A model generated the notes under the pieces. That model had not been told where the DNA came from, made no database searches, and saw only the letters and a list, made by a program, of their open reading frames with translations. From an uncultured Gemmatimonadota bacterium (GTDB lineage: Bacteria > Gemmatimonadota > Gemmatimonadetes > Gemmatimonadales > Gemmatimonadaceae), in NCBI GenBank assembly GCA_946480295.1, contig CAMLIT010000005.1:4776-68775 (forward strand): DNA of 64,000 bases, written 5' to 3'. The translations under genes and the position numbers were made by a program. Positions 7,380 to 17,137 of the stretch are shown here, one piece after another (the first letter of the stretch is position 1; every line of letters starts with the position of its first letter).

Positions 7380-8941
7380 TTCCCGCGGGCGCTCCGGCTC
7401 GTGTCGATCACCGCGGTCAGCCACTTCTCGCCGTTGAAGATCACCGGCGGATGGAAGTCCTTCAGCCAGGGCTGGAGCGCGTACTCGTCGTCGGCGAAAT
7501 AGAGGAAGACCATCGGCGCGTCGTGGAAGGCGATCGAATCCGCCTGACGATAGAGCGCGTTGCGCTTCGCCTCGTCCTGCTCCGCGCGCGACCGCGCGAT
7601 GAGCGCGTCGAACGCCGGATTCCTGTAGAACGAGACGTTGCCGCCGACGCCGGCGTTCGAGCTGCCGAGCAGGTAGTACAGGAAGTTCTCCGCGTCCGGA
7701 TAGTCGGCGTACCAATCCTTGATGATCATGTCCGTCTGTCCCTTCCGCGCCGCCTCGCGCGAGGCGGCCGACTCGCGCTGGACGATCGTGGCGCGGATGC
7801 CGGCGGCCCGGAGGTAGCCCTGCACGGTCTCGGCGATGCGGACGTAGATCGGCGTGGTCGGCGTCCAGAGCTCGACGTCGATCCCGTTGGGGTAGCCCGC
7901 CTGGGCGAGGAGCTGCTTTGCCAGCGCCGGGTCGTAGCTGTAGGGCGTGCGCGTGCTGTCGTAGCCGCCGAGCGCGGGCGGGATCACCCCGGCCGCCTGC
8001 GTCGCGGCGCCGCTCAGCAGCTTCTCCACGATCGCCTTCGAGTCGATGGCGTGGTTGATGGCCTGGCGCACGCGGACGTCCTTCAGCGGCCCGCGCGTGG
8101 TGTTCATCGCGATGTACACCAGCTCCAGCGCGGGCGTCGGCTCGAGGTACTTCTTCCGGTTCGGGTCCGAGCGCCAGCGCGCGACCTCCTCGGGGGGGAC
8201 GAGGAGCACGTCGACGTTGCCGCTCTCGAACTCGGCGACCGCGGTGCTCGGCTCGGCGATGATGCGGGCGCGCAGCGAATCCATCTTCGGCGCGCCGCCC
8301 CAGTAGGACGGGTTGCGCGAGAAGAGGAGGTAGTCGTCGTGCCGCCACTGCACGAGCTTCCACGGCCCGGTGCCCACCGGGTGCTCGCCGAAGTTGGCCG
8401 GCGTGCTGTCGGGGACGATCGACGCCACCGGCATCGCGAGCATCTTGGTGAAGATCGCGTTGGGCGCGGCGAGGGTGATGACGACGGTGCTGTCGTTCGG
8501 CGCCGCGAGCCCGGCGATGGACTTCGCCGAGCCCGCGGCGTACTCGCGCGCCCCCCTGATCGGGTAGAGCGGCTCGCCGCGCCCGTGCGTGGAGGGGCTG
8601 AGGGCCCGCTCGAAGCTGTGGATCACCTGGCGGGCGGAGAGCGGGGTCCCGTCCTGGAACTTCACGCCCGGCCGCAGGTGAAAGGTGTAGGTCAGGCCGT
8701 CGGCCGAGACCTCCCAGCGCGTGGCGAGCGCGGGCTCGACGTGGGCGTCCGGCGTGAACCGTGTGAGCCCATCGAAGACGTAGCCGACCGCCCGTCCCGT
8801 CGGCACGTCCGTGGAGAGCGCCGGGTCGAGGGAGCGGGGGTCGTAGGTGTCTCGGGAGTCGATGAGCGTGTTGCGGGACGGGCCGGATGCGCCTCCGCGG
8901 CAGGCGGCCGCGAGGAGGAGGAGCGGGAGGAGTCGTCGCAT
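7376..8941 (-). CDS. ABC transporter substrate-binding lipoprotein (SBP family 5)
   Basis: 521 residues from ATG at 8941. The signal MRRLLPLLLLAAAC ends in a lipobox cysteine, so the protein is a membrane-anchored periplasmic receptor. The body matches family 5 oligopeptide/dipeptide receptors: DPALSTDVPTGR and YTFHLRPGVKFQDGTPLSA near the N terminus, and repeated mentions of bound-state loops such as AMNTTRGPLKDVRVRQAIN. An in-frame ATG 24 bases upstream would put acidic and polar residues before the signal and is less likely. Forms an operon with the DppB-type permease. Confidence 0.92.
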   Translation of the reverse strand: MRRLLPLLLLAAACRGGASGPSRNTLIDSRDTYDPRSLDPALSTDVPTGRAVGYVFDGLTRFTPDAHVEPALATRWEVSADGLTYTFHLRPGVKFQDGTPLSARQVIHSFERALSPSTHGRGEPLYPIRGAREYAAGSAKSIAGLAAPNDSTVVITLAAPNAIFTKMLAMPVASIVPDSTPANFGEHPVGTGPWKLVQWRHDDYLLFSRNPSYWGGAPKMDSLRARIIAEPSTAVAEFESGNVDVLLVPPEEVARWRSDPNRKKYLEPTPALELVYIAMNTTRGPLKDVRVRQAINHAIDSKAIVEKLLSGAATQAAGVIPPALGGYDSTRTPYSYDPALAKQLLAQAGYPNGIDVELWTPTTPIYVRIAETVQGYLRAAGIRATIVQRESAASREAARKGQTDMIIKDWYADYPDAENFLYYLLGSSNAGVGGNVSFYRNPAFDALIARSRAEQDEAKRNALYRQADSIAFHDAPMVFLYFADDEYALQPWLKDFHPPVIFNGEKWLTAVIDTSRSARGK

Positions 8942-8975
8942 GCTGGAGAAGTTGACGAAAACCAAGGAGCGCGAG

Positions 8976-9005
8976 AACTTACCCGATCCCGCCGTGAAGC
9001 GTCAA
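8976..9005 (-). promoter_or_regulatory. Candidate promoter of the peptide-transport operon
   Basis: On the minus strand TTGACG (9005-9000) is followed after 18 bases by TAAGTT (8981-8976). The predicted start is about 30 bases before the ATG at 8941. The -10 is weak, so this is tentative. The rest of the divergent gap 8942-9235 shows no gene or RNA I can recognise. Confidence 0.4.
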
Positions 9006-9235
9006 ATACCGTGGAAAGCCGCGCGCGCCGTGCGCGGAACCCCGTCGTCTACCCCGGCGGGCGAGTTGGAGCGCCGACGACATCACCCGCTGATTCCTCG
9101 CCGGCCGTGATCGAGGTTGGAAATGGCTGCAAAGAGCGATCCGTGCCCGGAGGGCGCGGGATCGAAGCATGTCGATAGGCGGCGGCTCGCCGTGAGCGAG
9201 CCGCTCGCCACCGGCGGCGTGGACCTCGCCGCCTG

Positions 9236-11581
9236 ATGCCCGCCACGCCCCCGCGGCTCGGCGCGCGCCGACTCGCGCTCGCGCTCCTCGTCCTCGTCGT
9301 TCCCGCTCTCGCGCACGCCCAGAGCGTCGCCTGCGATCCCGGCGACAAGGAAGTCGTCGGCCTGGAGTTCCGCGGCAACCACGCCTTCTCGTCGAACGAG
9401 CTGGCCACGCGCGTGAACACGACCGCCTCCTCCTGGGCGCGGCGTCACCTCCACTTCTTCGGCACGAAGCGCTGCCTCGACAACGCGGAGCTGCCGCGCG
9501 ACGTCTACCGCCTGAAGCTGGTCTATCGCAACGCGGGGTACTACAGCGCGAAGGTCGACACGCTGGTGACCCCGGAGGGGCGCGACGCGGTGAAGGTCAC
9601 CTTCGTCATCGACGAGGGGAAGCCGATCATCGTCGACGCGGCGAGCATCACCGGCCTCGACTCCGTGCCCAACCGGCACGACATCGTGAAGGGGCTCGAC
9701 CTCGGGATCGGGCGGCCCTTCGACGTGATCCGCTTCAACGCCGTCGCCGACTCCATCGTGGATCGGCTGCAGAACGACGGCTACCCCCACGCCGACGTGC
9801 TGCGCAACTACGACGTGCGCACGGATTCGCTGCGCGCGCACGTGTCGCTGGTGGCGGTGCCCGGTACGCGGGCGCGGTACGGAAAGCTCGAGGTGCACGC
9901 GCTGCCCGTCGCCCCCGACAAGCCGCTGCAGATCGACAGCACGGTCGTGCGGAAGCTGCTCGGCCTCCGGACGGGCGGGCTGTACCGGGAGCACCAGCTC
10001 ATCGCGGCGCAGCGGAACCTCTACCAGACCGGCGCCTACCGGCACGTCGAGGTCGCGCCCGTGCCCGACAGCCTGCAGCCGCCGGGCGACAGCATCGTCG
10101 ATCTCGACGTGAACCTGCTCGAGGACTACATGCGCGAGCTGGACACCGAGGTCGGCTGGGCCACTCTCGACTGCTTCCGTACGCGCGCCGTCTACACCGA
10201 CAAGAACTTTCTGCGGCAGGCCAAGCGGCTCCAGCTCACCGGACAGCTCTCGAAGATCGGGTACGGGACGTGGAAGGAGCGCCAGCAGACGGGGACGCGG
10301 AAGGTCGGGCCGCTCTGCTACAAGGACCTCGAGCAGGATCCGTTCAGCCAGGTGCTGAACTACTACGGTGGCGCCGCCCTCACCCAGCCGGCGCTGTTCG
10401 GGACGAGCGCGATCCCCGCCCTCTCCGTCTACACCGAGCGGCGCGGCGAGTACCTGGCGTACCTCCGCACGACGCTGATCGGTGGCGATGCCTCGCTGAC
10501 GAAGAACCTCGGCCGGCGCCAGACTCCGCTCCGCGTAGGCTACACGCTGGAGGTTGGCAAGACGGAGGCGTCCACGGCGCTCCTCTGCGCCGTCTTCCGC
10601 CGATGCGATCCGGAGTCGCAGGCGGAGGTCAGCCAGACGCGCCGGCTGGCGATCGCCAGCGTCGCGCTCACTCGCGTGCGGACGAACAGCACGATCGACC
10701 CGACGCAGGGGAACGTGATCCGCGCCGAAGTGCGGAGCTCGTCGACGCTGATCGGATCCGATCGCCAGCTCACCTTCAACAAGGCGGTGCTCGACGGGAG
10801 CTGGTACTTCGGCCTCGGCGGGACGAAGGTGGCGGCGATCCGCCTGCGTGGCGGGATCATCGGCGGCGGGACCAGCTCGGGGGCCAACGGGGCGCGGCTG
10901 CCGCCGCCCCAGGAGCGGCTGTACGCCGGCGGCGCGAACAGCGTCCGTGGCTTTCAGCAGAACGAGCTCGGCAAGCTCGTGTACCTGGCGTCGGCGATCG
11001 ACACGGTCCCGCTCCACGGCGGCCCCATCCTGACGCCGGACACCGCCTTCTTCCGCATCCACAGCGCCCAGGTGGACCGCGTGATCCCGGTGGGCGGCAA
11101 CTCGCTGTTCGTGATGAACCTCGAGTACCGCGTCCGGGACGTGTTCTTCCCGCAGCTCCTGCAGTACACGTTCTTCACCGACGCCGGGGAAGTCTGGAAC
11201 CGCGATCCGGGAACGCCGTACCTCGGCTTCTCGAATCTCAAGTGGACGCCCGGCGTCGGCGTACGCTACTTCTCACCGGTTGGGCCCATTCAGGTCAATG
11301 TGGGGTACAACCCGTACCGGCAGCCGGACGGGCCCGTGTACTACAACATGGGCTTCGATCCGAACACGGGGTACGCGTTCCCCCTCTACTGCGTGAGCCC
11401 CGGGAACAGCCTCGCGAGCGAGGTGGTGAGGACGTCCGTCACGGCACCCGACGGCCGAACGATCCAGGTGTACAAGCCGCTCGACCAGAACGCCACCTGC
11501 CCGGCGAACTTCGCGCCGGCGCAGCGCAACAACTTTCTCAGAAAGCTCACCTTCACGATCTCGATCGGGACCGATTTCTAG
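9236..11581 (+). CDS. Omp85-family outer-membrane protein, TamA/BamA-like
   Basis: 781 residues with a signal peptide ending near AHAQ. POTRA-type repeats fill about 38-330, for example VVGLEFRGNHAFSSNELATR and GLYREHQLIAAQRNLYQTGAYRHV (a long match given here only in part). The C-terminal 16-strand barrel includes the loop-6 motif VRGF at 570-573 and ends in phenylalanine (GTDF), the usual outer-membrane assembly signal. The TamB gene begins 3 bases later, so TamA of the translocation and assembly module is the more likely role. BamA itself cannot be excluded. Confidence 0.88.
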   Translation: MPATPPRLGARRLALALLVLVVPALAHAQSVACDPGDKEVVGLEFRGNHAFSSNELATRVNTTASSWARRHLHFFGTKRCLDNAELPRDVYRLKLVYRNAGYYSAKVDTLVTPEGRDAVKVTFVIDEGKPIIVDAASITGLDSVPNRHDIVKGLDLGIGRPFDVIRFNAVADSIVDRLQNDGYPHADVLRNYDVRTDSLRAHVSLVAVPGTRARYGKLEVHALPVAPDKPLQIDSTVVRKLLGLRTGGLYREHQLIAAQRNLYQTGAYRHVEVAPVPDSLQPPGDSIVDLDVNLLEDYMRELDTEVGWATLDCFRTRAVYTDKNFLRQAKRLQLTGQLSKIGYGTWKERQQTGTRKVGPLCYKDLEQDPFSQVLNYYGGAALTQPALFGTSAIPALSVYTERRGEYLAYLRTTLIGGDASLTKNLGRRQTPLRVGYTLEVGKTEASTALLCAVFRRCDPESQAEVSQTRRLAIASVALTRVRTNSTIDPTQGNVIRAEVRSSSTLIGSDRQLTFNKAVLDGSWYFGLGGTKVAAIRLRGGIIGGGTSSGANGARLPPPQERLYAGGANSVRGFQQNELGKLVYLASAIDTVPLHGGPILTPDTAFFRIHSAQVDRVIPVGGNSLFVMNLEYRVRDVFFPQLLQYTFFTDAGEVWNRDPGTPYLGFSNLKWTPGVGVRYFSPVGPIQVNVGYNPYRQPDGPVYYNMGFDPNTGYAFPLYCVSPGNSLASEVVRTSVTAPDGRTIQVYKPLDQNATCPANFAPAQRNNFLRKLTFTISIGTDF

Positions 11582-11584
11582 CGG

Positions 11585-14500
11585 ATGAAGCGTCGTCGCC
11601 TCGTGGCGCTCGTCAGCGCGTGCGTGCTTCTCGCCCTGGGCCTCGTGGCAGTGTTCACGGGGCTCGTCGTGACGCGCACCGACTTCGGCCACGAGCAGAT
11701 CCGCCGCTTCGTCCAGGCGCAGCTCAAGCGCGGGATGCGCGGCAAGGTCTATCTCGGCCGGATCAGCGGGAACCTGCTGACCGGCGTGACGATCGACTCG
11801 ATCGCCATCCGCGATGTCGACGACGACTCGCTCTTCGTGTCGGCGGGGCGGACGACGGTCGTCTACGATCCGCGCGACCTGATCGACAAGCGCATCTGGA
11901 TCCGCCGGATCGACGTCGCGCACCCGCAGGTCTACCTGCGCGAGCACGAGAACGGCCGCTGGAACTTCAAGGAGATCTTCAAGAGCTACGAGCCGCAGAA
12001 GAAGGGGCCGAAGACGCCGGGGCGCAGCTTCGGCGACTTCGTCGTCCTCGACTCGGTGCACGTGACCCACGGCCGGTTCGTCCTCCAGTTGCCGTGGCAC
12101 CCCGACGATTCGCTGCACGGGGCGAAGCTCGACAGCGCGATCCGGTACAACACGACGCGCGCGGACAAGGAGATCCGCCCGATCGTGGACGACGGGAAGC
12201 CGGCGTACGCGCGCACCTGGCGCTGGACGCAGGGCAATGCCTTCGCGTCGCACATGCGCATCGCCGACCCGGACAGCGACCGCTTCGGCCGGCTGTTCCG
12301 GATCGACTCGCTGACGGTGAAGGAGAGCGATCCCCCCTTCGACTTCCATGACGTGGTCGCCGTGATGCAGAACCGCGGCGACTCGATCTGGGTGGACGCG
12401 CCGCACTTCGACCTGCCGGCGTCCACGGGGAGCGCGCGCGGCAAGATCTGGTGGGGGAGCGACCTGCCGATCCGCTTCGACATCGCGGTGCGCGGCGACT
12501 CCGTGTCGCTGAAGGACGTGGCGTGGGTCTACCCGACGCTGCCGACGGCGGGAGGCGGCACGGTCAACGTGCGGATCCACAGCGAGAAGGATCCACGGAT
12601 CATCGACTACGTGCTCGACGACATGGACGTGCGGAGCACGGGGTCGCACCTGAAGGGCGACATGACCTTCGGGGTGGGTGGGCCGGTGCTCATCGTGAAG
12701 GACGTGAAGATGGATGCGCAGCCGATGGACTTCGACCTGCTGCGCGTGCTCAACGGCAAGCCCTTCCCCGTCGACTGGCGCGGGCAGCTCTACGGCAACG
12801 TGCAGGGGCGCGGCGGCGAGCTGAATCACTTCGTCGTCGACGAGGCGGAGGCGACCTGGCACGACCCGCACGTGCGCGGCGCCGTCTCGCGCTTCGGCGG
12901 AAAGGGCGAGCTGGACATCCTCGAGCCGGCGGTCACCGCCTTCCATCACTTCGACGCGAACGTCCAGTCGCTCGACATGCGGTCGATCGAGTACCTGTTC
13001 CCCGACTTCCCGCGGCTGGGCGGCACGATCGCCGGCACCGCGCAGCTCGACTCGTCGTGGCTCGACCTGCGCTTCGCGAACGCCGACGTCGTGCATCGGG
13101 ACGGGCCGGGGGAGCCGTCGCGCGTGACGGGGAACGGCCGGGTGACGTGGGGCGAGAAGTACATGACCTACGACCTCGATCTCGTCGCGCAGCCGCTCTC
13201 GCTGACGACGCTGGCGCGGTCGTACCCGGCGCTGCCCTTCCGGGGCACGGTGAGCGGCCCGATCCAGGCGAAGGGGACGATCTCCGACCTGCAGCTCGAC
13301 GCGGCGCTCCAGGGCGCCATGGGCGCGCTCAGCTTCAAGGGGCTGGTGGACGTCGACACGCCGACCGTCGTGGCGCGCGGCACCGGGACCTTCTCGGCGA
13401 TCGACGCCACGCAGCTCCTCGGCTCCGCGTCGCTGCCGGTGTCGAACCTGAACGGCCGCTACGACGTCGACCTGGCGGGCGACTCGCTCGCCAACCTGCA
13501 GGGGAGCGCGTTCGTGCAGCTCGACCGGTCGGAGCTCGACAGCATCCGCATCTTCCCCTCGCGGGCGCAGGTGCACTTCGCCGACGGGCGCCTGCGCGTG
13601 GACTCGCTCCGCGTCGAGACGGCGGCGGCGTCGCTGACGGCGGCGGGCGGCCTCGGGCTGCCGCACGGTCCGTCGGACTCGCTGCGCTTCACGGTCAGCG
13701 TGGACTCGCTCGGCGGGCTGCGGCGCTTCATCGGGCGCGCCGGGGCGCGGGCGGCCGCGCTGGCGGACGACGGCACGACGGCCGACTCGTTGAGCGGCAC
13801 CCTCGCCGCGGGCGGCGTGGCGCGCGGCACCGTCGATTCGCTCGACCTCGCGGGATGGCTCTCCGGGACGAACCTGTACGTCCGCAAGGATCGCGGGCAC
13901 AACCTCTCGGGGCGCTTCGACCTGCGGAACGTCCTCGCCAACCCGGCGGGGACGCTCGCGCTGCGGCTCGACACGCTGCAGCTGGCGGGGGTGGACGTGG
14001 ACACCATCGGCGGCACGCTGCGCATCGCCAGCAGGCGCGCGGCGACCTACTCGTTGGGCATCGCGAGCCGCACCGGGCAGTCGCTCGTCGCCGCCGGCGA
14101 CGTGCGACGCGGGGCGAGCGACTCCCTCCTCGTCGGGCTGACCACGCTCACGGCGCTGATCGACAGCAGCCGCTGGTCGCTCGCCGCGCCGATGCACCTC
14201 CTGGCCGATTCGGCGGGGATGTGGCTCGACTCGCTCGTCGTGGCGAGCAACGGCGGCGGGCGCTTCTTCGCCAGCGCGGCGGTGCCGACGACGGGTCCCG
14301 TGCGGATCGACGTGCGGGCGGACAGCGTGGCGCTGGCCGATGTCGGCGCCGTGGCGCAGCTGCCGAGCGCCCTCGCCGGGAGCGCCCGGCTCGAGGCACA
14401 CGTCACCGGCACGCGCGACCAGCCCGAGGTGTCGCTGCGCTCCTCCATCCGCGACCTGCACTTCGGCGGCATGCACGTCGAGGGGGTGACGTCGACCGGC

Positions 14501-16210
14501 ACCTACCGCGACCGCCGCTTCGATGCGAGCGTCGCGCTGCTGCGCGGCGGCGCGCCGGCGCTCAGCGCCTTCGCCTCGCTGCCGCTGGACCTCTCGTCCT
14601 TCCGCTTCCGCCTGCCTGACGACTCGCTGCATGGATGGATCCGCGCCGACAGCGCGGACCTCGGGATCCTCGAGGCCTTCTCGCCCGCGCTGCAGAACGG
14701 CTCGGGGCGGCTGACGGCGGACCTCGACATCGGCGGGACGTGGCAGCGGCCGACGATGGGCGGCGACGTGCGGCTGGCGAACGGCGACCTCACCCTGCCG
14801 AACCTCGGCATCCGCCTGCGCGGCATCCAGGCCGACGTCGGCGTGATCCCCGGGCGCGACAGCCTCGTCGTGCGGCGCCTCACGGCGTGGAGCGGCCGCT
14901 CGCCCGCGGACAACGTCAGCGTGCGCGGCTTCGTGAGCTTCGCCAACCGCGCCGACCCGCTGATGGACCTGCGCCTCGACGCGCACAGCTTCCACGCGCT
15001 GGACAAGAAGACGCTCGCGCGCCTCGACATCTCGACGGGGAGCAACGGCCTCCAGCTCCAGGGGCGCAACAGCGCCGCGACGCTCAGCGGCACCCTGCGC
15101 GTGGACCGGGGCGTGCTGTTCCTGCCCGATCGCGACCTGGCGTCGAAGCAGCTCGCCGACCTCTCGGGCGAGGATGCGCTGTCGCTGATCGACACGTCCG
15201 ACTTCCGCAGCCGCTCGCTGCTGCCGGACGCGCCGCCGAGCCTCGTGGAGAACCTGCGCCTCGACGGCGTGCGGATCGACCTGGGCGACGACGTGTGGCT
15301 GCGCTCGCGCGAGGCGGACATCAAGCTCGCCGGGTCGCTGAACGTGACGCGCGCGCCTGACGAGATGCGCACGAGCCGGAGCGGCTTCGGGCGGCGCACG
15401 GACTCGCCGACGTACCGGCTCGCGCTCGACGGCACGCTGTACGCCGAGCGGGGGACGTACACGCTCGACATGCTGGCGGTGCAGCGCGAGTTCCAGGTGC
15501 AGAAGGGGACGATCACCTTCGCCGGCACCACCGACAACAACCCGATGATCGACATCAGCGCGCTGTACACGGTGAAGCGGCCGCGCCAGCGCGACCTCGG
15601 GGTCATCGTCCGCCTCCACGGGCCGCTCTTCCCGAACCCGGTGATCGACCTGAGCAGCACGGAGAACTACGAGATCTCGCCGACGGACCTGGTGAGCTAT
15701 CTCGTCACCGGGCTGCCGAGCTTCCAGATCCAGGAGGACGTGACGAAGACGGCGGCGCAGGTGCTCCTCCCGACGGCGAGCAGCGTGCTCGCGCGCAGCC
15801 TGCGCCAGCAGCTCGGCTCGTGGGTGAACATGGTGCAGTTCGGGGCGGCGGACGTGAGCACCTCGACCTTCACCGGCACCTCCGGCGGCGCGATGCAGGC
15901 GGCGCAGAACTTCCTGTTCGGCGCGCGGCTCGGCGGCGAGACGCAGGTCGGGAAGAACCTCTTCTTCAGCTTCAGCGCGGGACTCTGCCCCTTCATGCCG
16001 GGGACGCCGGAGCAGGGCAGCCGGACGTTCACGGACGCGCTCGGCGGGAAGCTGGAGTACCGCGTGAGCTCGGACTTCTCGCTGCAGGCCGGACGCGAGC
16101 CGCCGAGTCGGTCTCTCTATTGCGGTACCGACGCGGTGAGCGCGATGCGTACGCTCGCGCCCACGCCGCCCCAGTGGGGGCTGTCCCTCCTTCGCACCTG
16201 GCACTTCTGA
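11585..16210 (+). CDS. TamB-like translocation and assembly module protein
   Basis: 1541 residues. One N-terminal membrane helix (about 7-29) is followed by a very long beta-rich region of repeating LxxDxLxL-type strands. The C-terminal DUF490 domain contains ALYTVKRPRQRDLGVIVR, LSSTENYEISPTDLVSYL and a final W-H-F. TamB proteins span the periplasm and work with an Omp85 partner in outer-membrane protein insertion or lipid transport. The partner is encoded directly upstream. Length and C-terminal domain fit the family well. Confidence 0.9.
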   Translation: MKRRRLVALVSACVLLALGLVAVFTGLVVTRTDFGHEQIRRFVQAQLKRGMRGKVYLGRISGNLLTGVTIDSIAIRDVDDDSLFVSAGRTTVVYDPRDLIDKRIWIRRIDVAHPQVYLREHENGRWNFKEIFKSYEPQKKGPKTPGRSFGDFVVLDSVHVTHGRFVLQLPWHPDDSLHGAKLDSAIRYNTTRADKEIRPIVDDGKPAYARTWRWTQGNAFASHMRIADPDSDRFGRLFRIDSLTVKESDPPFDFHDVVAVMQNRGDSIWVDAPHFDLPASTGSARGKIWWGSDLPIRFDIAVRGDSVSLKDVAWVYPTLPTAGGGTVNVRIHSEKDPRIIDYVLDDMDVRSTGSHLKGDMTFGVGGPVLIVKDVKMDAQPMDFDLLRVLNGKPFPVDWRGQLYGNVQGRGGELNHFVVDEAEATWHDPHVRGAVSRFGGKGELDILEPAVTAFHHFDANVQSLDMRSIEYLFPDFPRLGGTIAGTAQLDSSWLDLRFANADVVHRDGPGEPSRVTGNGRVTWGEKYMTYDLDLVAQPLSLTTLARSYPALPFRGTVSGPIQAKGTISDLQLDAALQGAMGALSFKGLVDVDTPTVVARGTGTFSAIDATQLLGSASLPVSNLNGRYDVDLAGDSLANLQGSAFVQLDRSELDSIRIFPSRAQVHFADGRLRVDSLRVETAAASLTAAGGLGLPHGPSDSLRFTVSVDSLGGLRRFIGRAGARAAALADDGTTADSLSGTLAAGGVARGTVDSLDLAGWLSGTNLYVRKDRGHNLSGRFDLRNVLANPAGTLALRLDTLQLAGVDVDTIGGTLRIASRRAATYSLGIASRTGQSLVAAGDVRRGASDSLLVGLTTLTALIDSSRWSLAAPMHLLADSAGMWLDSLVVASNGGGRFFASAAVPTTGPVRIDVRADSVALADVGAVAQLPSALAGSARLEAHVTGTRDQPEVSLRSSIRDLHFGGMHVEGVTSTGTYRDRRFDASVALLRGGAPALSAFASLPLDLSSFRFRLPDDSLHGWIRADSADLGILEAFSPALQNGSGRLTADLDIGGTWQRPTMGGDVRLANGDLTLPNLGIRLRGIQADVGVIPGRDSLVVRRLTAWSGRSPADNVSVRGFVSFANRADPLMDLRLDAHSFHALDKKTLARLDISTGSNGLQLQGRNSAATLSGTLRVDRGVLFLPDRDLASKQLADLSGEDALSLIDTSDFRSRSLLPDAPPSLVENLRLDGVRIDLGDDVWLRSREADIKLAGSLNVTRAPDEMRTSRSGFGRRTDSPTYRLALDGTLYAERGTYTLDMLAVQREFQVQKGTITFAGTTDNNPMIDISALYTVKRPRQRDLGVIVRLHGPLFPNPVIDLSSTENYEISPTDLVSYLVTGLPSFQIQEDVTKTAAQVLLPTASSVLARSLRQQLGSWVNMVQFGAADVSTSTFTGTSGGAMQAAQNFLFGARLGGETQVGKNLFFSFSAGLCPFMPGTPEQGSRTFTDALGGKLEYRVSSDFSLQAGREPPSRSLYCGTDAVSAMRTLAPTPPQWGLSLLRTWHF

Positions 16211-17106
16211 TCCGTCGCGTCCTGCTCATCGCGAATCCGGCGGCGCGCCGGGCGCGCCGTCTGCTCGTCCCTGCCCGCGACGCGATCGTCGCCGCGGGGG
16301 CGAGCTGCGACATCGCCCTCACCGAGCGGCCCGGGCACGCGGCGGAGCTGGCGGCGGCTCGCGCCGGCGAGTACGACGCCGTGTTCTCGCTCGGCGGGGA
16401 CGGCACGGCGATGGAGGCGGCCGGCGCCCTCGCCGGCACCGAGCGCGCCGTCGGGGTGCTCGCCGGCGGCACGGGGAACCTCCTCGCGCGCGCCCTCGGC
16501 ATCCCCCTCGACGTCCGCCGGGCCGTCCCCCAGCTCCTCGCCGGCGACGTCCTCCGGGTGGACCTCGGCCGCTTCGATTCCGGCCGCCGCTTCGCCGTCG
16601 CCGCCGGGGTGGGGATCGACGCGGCGATGGTGGCCGAAACGCCGGGCTGGCTCAAGCGTCGATTGGGAGTACTGGCGTACACGATCATCGCCACGCGGGC
16701 CGCGCTGCGGGCCGTCCTCCGGCGCGAGTTCTTCCGCGTCCGGGTGACGGTCGACGGCACCGTCCACGAATGCGCCGCCGCCGCGGCGGTGATGGTCGCG
16801 AACTTCGGCGCGGTGCTCAACGACCGCATCACGTTCGGCCCGGGCATCCAATCGGACGATGGCGTCCTCGACGTGTGCATCTACTCGCCGCGCAACCTGC
16901 TCGACGCGTTCCGCATCATGTGGCGCATCCTTCGCAAGCGCTTCGCGTCCGACGGCGCGATGCTCTATCACAGCGGGCGGCACATCCGCGTCGAGACCGA
17001 CCCCGCGCACACCTTCCAGGCCGACGGGGAGCTGCTGGGCATGACGCCGTTCGAGGTGACGGTCGAGCCGCGCGCCGTGCGGCTGCTCGTGCCGCGCCGC
17101 GACTGA
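16174..17106 (+). CDS. Diacylglycerol kinase-family lipid kinase (YegS-like), start uncertain
   Basis: About 299-310 residues. GGDGT (near residue 74 from this start) and GTGNLLARALG are the nucleotide-binding signatures of DAGK/sphingosine-kinase-type enzymes. The C-terminal domain carries NDRITFGPGIQSDDGVLDV and QADGELLG. It probably phosphorylates a membrane diacylglycerol or related lipid. The nearest usual start is GTG at 16174, which overlaps tamB by 37 bases and has no ribosome site. The conserved fold begins at IRRVLLIANPAAR, so a CTG at 16207 overlapping the tamB stop as CTGA is an attractive alternative. Confidence 0.85.
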   Translation: MGAVPPSHLALLIRRVLLIANPAARRARRLLVPARDAIVAAGASCDIALTERPGHAAELAAARAGEYDAVFSLGGDGTAMEAAGALAGTERAVGVLAGGTGNLLARALGIPLDVRRAVPQLLAGDVLRVDLGRFDSGRRFAVAAGVGIDAAMVAETPGWLKRRLGVLAYTIIATRAALRAVLRREFFRVRVTVDGTVHECAAAAAVMVANFGAVLNDRITFGPGIQSDDGVLDVCIYSPRNLLDAFRIMWRILRKRFASDGAMLYHSGRHIRVETDPAHTFQADGELLGMTPFEVTVEPRAVRLLVPRRD

Positions 17107-17122
17107 GCGCCGCGCGCGGCGC
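17107..17122. repeat. 16-bp perfect palindrome after the lipid kinase stop
   Basis: GCGCCGCGCGCGGCGC directly follows the TGA at 17104-17106. It could fold as a short hairpin between the lipid kinase and the histidine kinase genes. There is no T-tract, so a terminator role is uncertain. Confidence 0.4.
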
Positions 17123-17137
17123 CCGCCCCCGTTCCCC

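Noticed and set aside
9060..9180. Possible tRNA or riboswitch in the gap before the TamA gene
   Set aside because: No T-loop, acceptor stem or known riboswitch core could be recognised.
11273..16204. A 1643-codon minus-strand open frame
   Set aside because: It is the mirror of TamB. The His/Arg/Val repeats arise from the reverse complement of its Asp/Leu-rich strands.
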